The notes under the pieces: model-generated
Told to the model about the DNA's origin: nothing
The model's input: only the letters and a program-made list of their open reading frames with translations
Databases searched by the model: none
In this document: positions 60,566 to 64,000 of the stretch, piece by piece
Position numbering within the stretch: position 1 is the stretch's first letter
Layout: each line of letters starts with the position of its first letter
Source of the DNA: Pteria penguin
Taxonomy: Eukaryota > Mollusca > Bivalvia > Pterioida > Pteriidae
DNA length: 64,000 nt
Assembly (NCBI GenBank): GCA_035048485.1
Contig: CM068586.1
Location: 28,939,849-29,003,848 of the forward strand
Direction of reading: 5' to 3'
Position numbers and translations under genes: made by a program

Positions 60566-62887
60566 AATTTGTCACAATCTGTCCAGCAAACTTTCGGACT
60601 AGAAGTCTTGAGCATACAGGTTGTTCGTTACAAAACTAAGTTTAATTAACGCGGCGGATTCCTTTTAAAGTATGACACTATTTGCTCCGAAGAATGTAGG
60701 TGATAAAATCAATTGCCGTTTTTTCGCGAGAAGTTGTGTAACAAATAAATGAATTAATAGCAGTCACAACAGAATAAATAACTTTACCTCCAAGGACTAT
60801 AGAAGAATCATATTAATGCAGTAAATAATTTATATCAATAGAGTCAAAAACTAGCTCCAATAACTATATTTGTGTGAAAGATGTCAAAACTGTGAAATCT
60901 TAATTGACAAAGAAAATGGTTAGAAAACACTTGAGCTTTATACTTTATACCGACGTAAAACTTAATGAAATTATTTGAACACAAACAAATAAGATGATAA
61001 AAGAAGAAATGGATACGTTTCCTCACTCTTTAGCAAATTACATTTGTTTAACAATAAAATTTCCAACAAAAAGGAAAATGTAAAATAAAAAAGCAAAATT
61101 ATGAATGAATTAAAATTCATTTAGTATAACCCGATACCTTAAAGTTTTAAAATTAAAAGAATTTTAAAATTATCTATAGCAATCTCTCCCCTCCCCTTTG
61201 CCAAAATAAGCTTTGGTTCACCAAAGCAAACAAATATATATATTTTTTTGTTATTATTATTTATTTTAACACGGAAGTACAATATATACGGCAACCATGA
61301 AAATCTGAAATGATATACTAAATACTACCATAATACACAAGAGTCATTGATACATTTTCAATCAAAAAGCTAATAAAACCTTTATACACAATATACAATG
61401 AAAACAGAAGTGTTACTCTAACACAAGTACAATGAGAAAATTAGACATACAAATCGACTGAAATTACACAAACATATCTACAAGTGTGCACACATCAAAT
61501 AATGGTTTTATTGGAAATCTCTTTAATTTCTGAACAAATACACAATCTACAAAACATATGTTGTAAACGTTTTGGAAAATGAGTGAAACCAAGTGGTGTA
61601 CAACAATGTTGATGTTATTAAATCAAAACATACTATAGTTTCAAATCAATTCTGCTTAAAAGTCATAGCATATACTATAAAAGTACTAAAATGAGGCAAT
61701 GGTTGATATAATCCATGGTGAAAAATTAAGATATGTATATCAAAAGGTTGTTCGGTGATTCTTTTGGCTTTAAAAGCAGTAAAAAGATCAAGTGCGATTT
61801 CGAATTTAACACTAATTTTTCTCGTACCCTTGATATTACTTATATTAAAACCTGACCAATTCATGAATAGTTTTGAAGAAAATATGGAATATTTAACAGA
61901 TATATGATGTATTTGTGAGGGTGGAACAATTTGCTAAAATGAGGGACAAAGTGGTAATGTCAAAACAGGTATGAGTACACTTTCACCTCCGGTGATGAGT
62001 TCAAACAAAATTTGGGTACACCTCAATTTCCTGTTTGAACACCAAAAGTATAAAAACTATACAAATAATACAGGGATGACAATTGATGATAATAAATCTT
62101 GTAATAACAACTTAAACTCTGAAGGTGATGAGGTAGATGATTCACGGGATTTTATAGTTTTAAAATTCATTTTAAAAAAATTTGTAACACACGCAAGCAT
62201 AAAAATACTTCAATAGTGACGATGAACCGTCCGTCGTGAAAACTATTAACATATACCGTAAGTATACTTTAATTTACAAGGCTAAATGACTAAATTTCAC
62301 GAATTGCATACTTTGAGTACACTTTACAGTAAAGCAATACTAAACTGACATCACATTGTGCGGGCATTCAAGTAAATACTTCTCAATATGTTAAAAAATA
62401 TCAATCTTGCCCAAAAAAAAATAATAATCATTTTAAGTTACTTCGTATACGTATATCGTTCGCTACTTCAAATTAGACATGATGTTCTGTATAAGCCACT
62501 ACAAGAACTTACCTGTAATACACGAAAATCCAAAGTGACAAAATACATGTGACAAGAATGTGTACTAATATTATCTTAAATGCCGAAGCTACACCACTCT
62601 ACAACAGGAATAAAATAAAGGTAATGTAAAACGTACAGATGACTTGATTATTTTGACTATCAGAATTTATCTGCCTATACAACAACTCTTATTCACTTTC
62701 CGATTCATGTCAGTAACACACAAGAATCAGTTACTCAATATTGAAATTTTTAAATGCTAAGATGAATTTTCTCTCTTATGTATCAAATGTTAATTACAAA
62801 TACTTGAAATACTTGAATATAAATTCCGATCCTGTAATGTAAAGATAATGAGAAGAAAACATGATAATCAACAGAGCATCGTTATAA
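60566..62887. other. No recognised gene
   Basis: AT-rich and non-coding. 62030-62215 has an acidic open frame (81 codons from 61971) without a family match. Confidence 0.4.
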
Positions 62888-63818
62888 TCAATCTGTTATA
62901 TTTCCAAACAATCTTTCATGACAAATATTAGCAACATTTTTTCTGTTGATTTTCCCATTGTACGTCTTCGGAAACTGGTCAAAAAATAGAAAGTGCTTTG
63001 GAACCTGCATTTGTTGTAGTAGGTTTGCAGTGGTGTCGTTAGAGTCCAGAAGGAAATCTTCCATTTCATTGATAGTTAAATGACGGTCTGGTTTCAAAAT
63101 AATTGCACAGCAGACAACCTGAAAATTGTTGCTATCTGTACAGGTAATGACAACGGCATTTTGGATGGAAGCATTCTGCTTTAATTTGCTTTCAAGGGAA
63201 GCAACGGACTGGAATCTGGTTCCTATTTTAACTAAGGAATCGGATATTCTTCCTTCAACAATGAGGCAGCCATCTTTTGTGATCCACCCGGAATCACCTA
63301 TCTTAAACCAGCCATGTTTTGCTAGAACCTGTGATTTGCTTATATCCTTGTCAATATATCCCACAAATGTTATGGGTGATCTAACTAATACCTCACCTCT
63401 TTCTTCTCTTTTGACCATTCTTCCGTTGGTATCAACAATTTTTATCTCCATCCCCGGAACAGGTTTTCCAACTTCATAATCTAAATGAATCTCGTCTTCC
63501 ATAAATGTCTTAAAAGATACGATGCCAATTTCACTACATCCATAACACAGAGAGAATTTGTCGCACTCTTGACATATTTTATGTGTAAGAGATGCCGGAG
63601 TAGGTTGACCAGCACTTACAATCGACTTAAATTTCCACGATTTCTTATCAACATTTATCATTTCATGAAGAGTCACAGGTATTGCAAAGAATGAGTCACA
63701 TTCCTCCTCGATCAAAATATTTTTCATGATGGTGTTGTATTCAGCAAGGGTCGGTATAGATGATAGGTGCTTTATGAGAACACGAGTCGCTCCTGTCCAG
63801 ATTTCCCAGCAAGGATAT
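62888..63818 (-). CDS. Acyl-CoA synthetase-like (ANL) gene, exon 2, copy D (partial at window edge)
   Basis: Minus-strand exon of 931 nt, exactly the length of exon 2 in the intact gene. The acceptor AG is at 63819-63820 (phase 2 entry) and the frame is open to the stop at 62888-62890. It encodes 309 residues from YPCWEIWTGATRV to the C-terminus. Motifs: YGCSEIG; WFKIGDSGW, which keeps the canonical G-D where the 46.7-kb gene has N-D; GRISDSLVKIG; PKTYNGKINRK with the catalytic-type lysine. Exon 1 with the P-loop would lie beyond 64000, so intactness of the whole gene cannot be judged. It is the closest functional-looking paralogue of the 46.7-kb gene. Confidence 0.9.
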
Positions 63819-63831
63819 CTATAATGAAATT

Positions 63832-63834
<3 letters not shown>

Positions 63835-63920
<86 letters not shown>
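63835..63920. repeat. (AT)n then (AG)n compound microsatellite in the intron
   Basis: AT units at 63835-63871 and AG units at 63872-63920 on plus. In the direction of transcription this is (CT)n followed by (AT)n ending about 15 bp before the 3' splice site of copy D. Confidence 0.97.
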
Positions 63921-63923
<3 letters not shown>

Positions 63924-64000
63924 CCCCTCGCAACGTAAACTTCTACATTTATACAAAACAGTGCGGGGATCTTTTTGATACCAAGCCTACCGTGATACGA
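63921..64000. other. Presumed intron of ANL copy D
   Basis: Short non-coding remainder at the window edge, inferred to be intron because exon 1 is expected further right. Confidence 0.5.

Overview
This is a window of animal nuclear DNA: AT-rich, almost gene-free and packed with decayed retroelements, microsatellites and minisatellites. The repeat content points to a marine lophotrochozoan, most probably a bivalve mollusc: abundant Penelope-like elements of a kind common in bivalves, tRNA-derived SINEs with an AACCAACCAAC-type tail, Tc1/mariner-type MITEs and GGTCA-rich repeats. The species cannot be fixed from the sequence. There is no operon-like organisation, rRNA or bacterial signal.

The only real genes belong to one small family of acyl-CoA synthetase-like (ANL superfamily) enzymes. 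It is present five times and dispersed by DNA-level duplication that kept the intron and flanks. One copy is intact: two exons, 46751-48920 on the minus strand, 563 aa, with a TATA box. A second (62888-63818, minus) has an intact exon 2 and runs off the right edge. The other three are pseudogenes: about 3361-4832 minus, 13856-14625 minus and 24863-25311 plus.

Region by region. 0-2.6 kb: Penelope-like element PLE-A, with a reverse transcriptase carrying two stops and a frameshift, between repeats. 3-5 kb: ANL pseudogene A. 8.5-9.8 kb: relic of a PIF/Harbinger transposase. 13-14.6 kb: PLE-A fragment and ANL pseudogene B. 15-20.7 kb: rearranged Penelope-like pieces, including one with a GIY-YIG endonuclease N-terminal to the reverse transcriptase (permuted, Naiad-like). 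22.3-23 kb: hairpin-unit minisatellite. 23-27 kb: SINE, two MITEs, ANL pseudogene C. 27.1-29.2 kb: 49-bp minisatellite. 31-36.8 kb: PLE-A and PLE-B 3' regions. 37.9-40.3 kb: LINE 3' end and more Penelope-like pieces. 41-44.4 kb: tandem repeats, (AT)n, SINE-like insertion. 46.5-49 kb: the intact ANL gene. 50.3-50.6 kb: second copy of the hairpin minisatellite. 55-60.6 kb: SINE, nested retroelement 3' regions and a PLE-B copy whose catalytic segment is deleted. 62.9-63.8 kb: ANL exon.

PLE-A, PLE-B and PLE-C are labels used here for three subfamilies told apart by their 3' regions. All identities are read by eye from sequence and translated motifs; no alignment or database search was run, and most repeat boundaries are good only to about ten to thirty bases.
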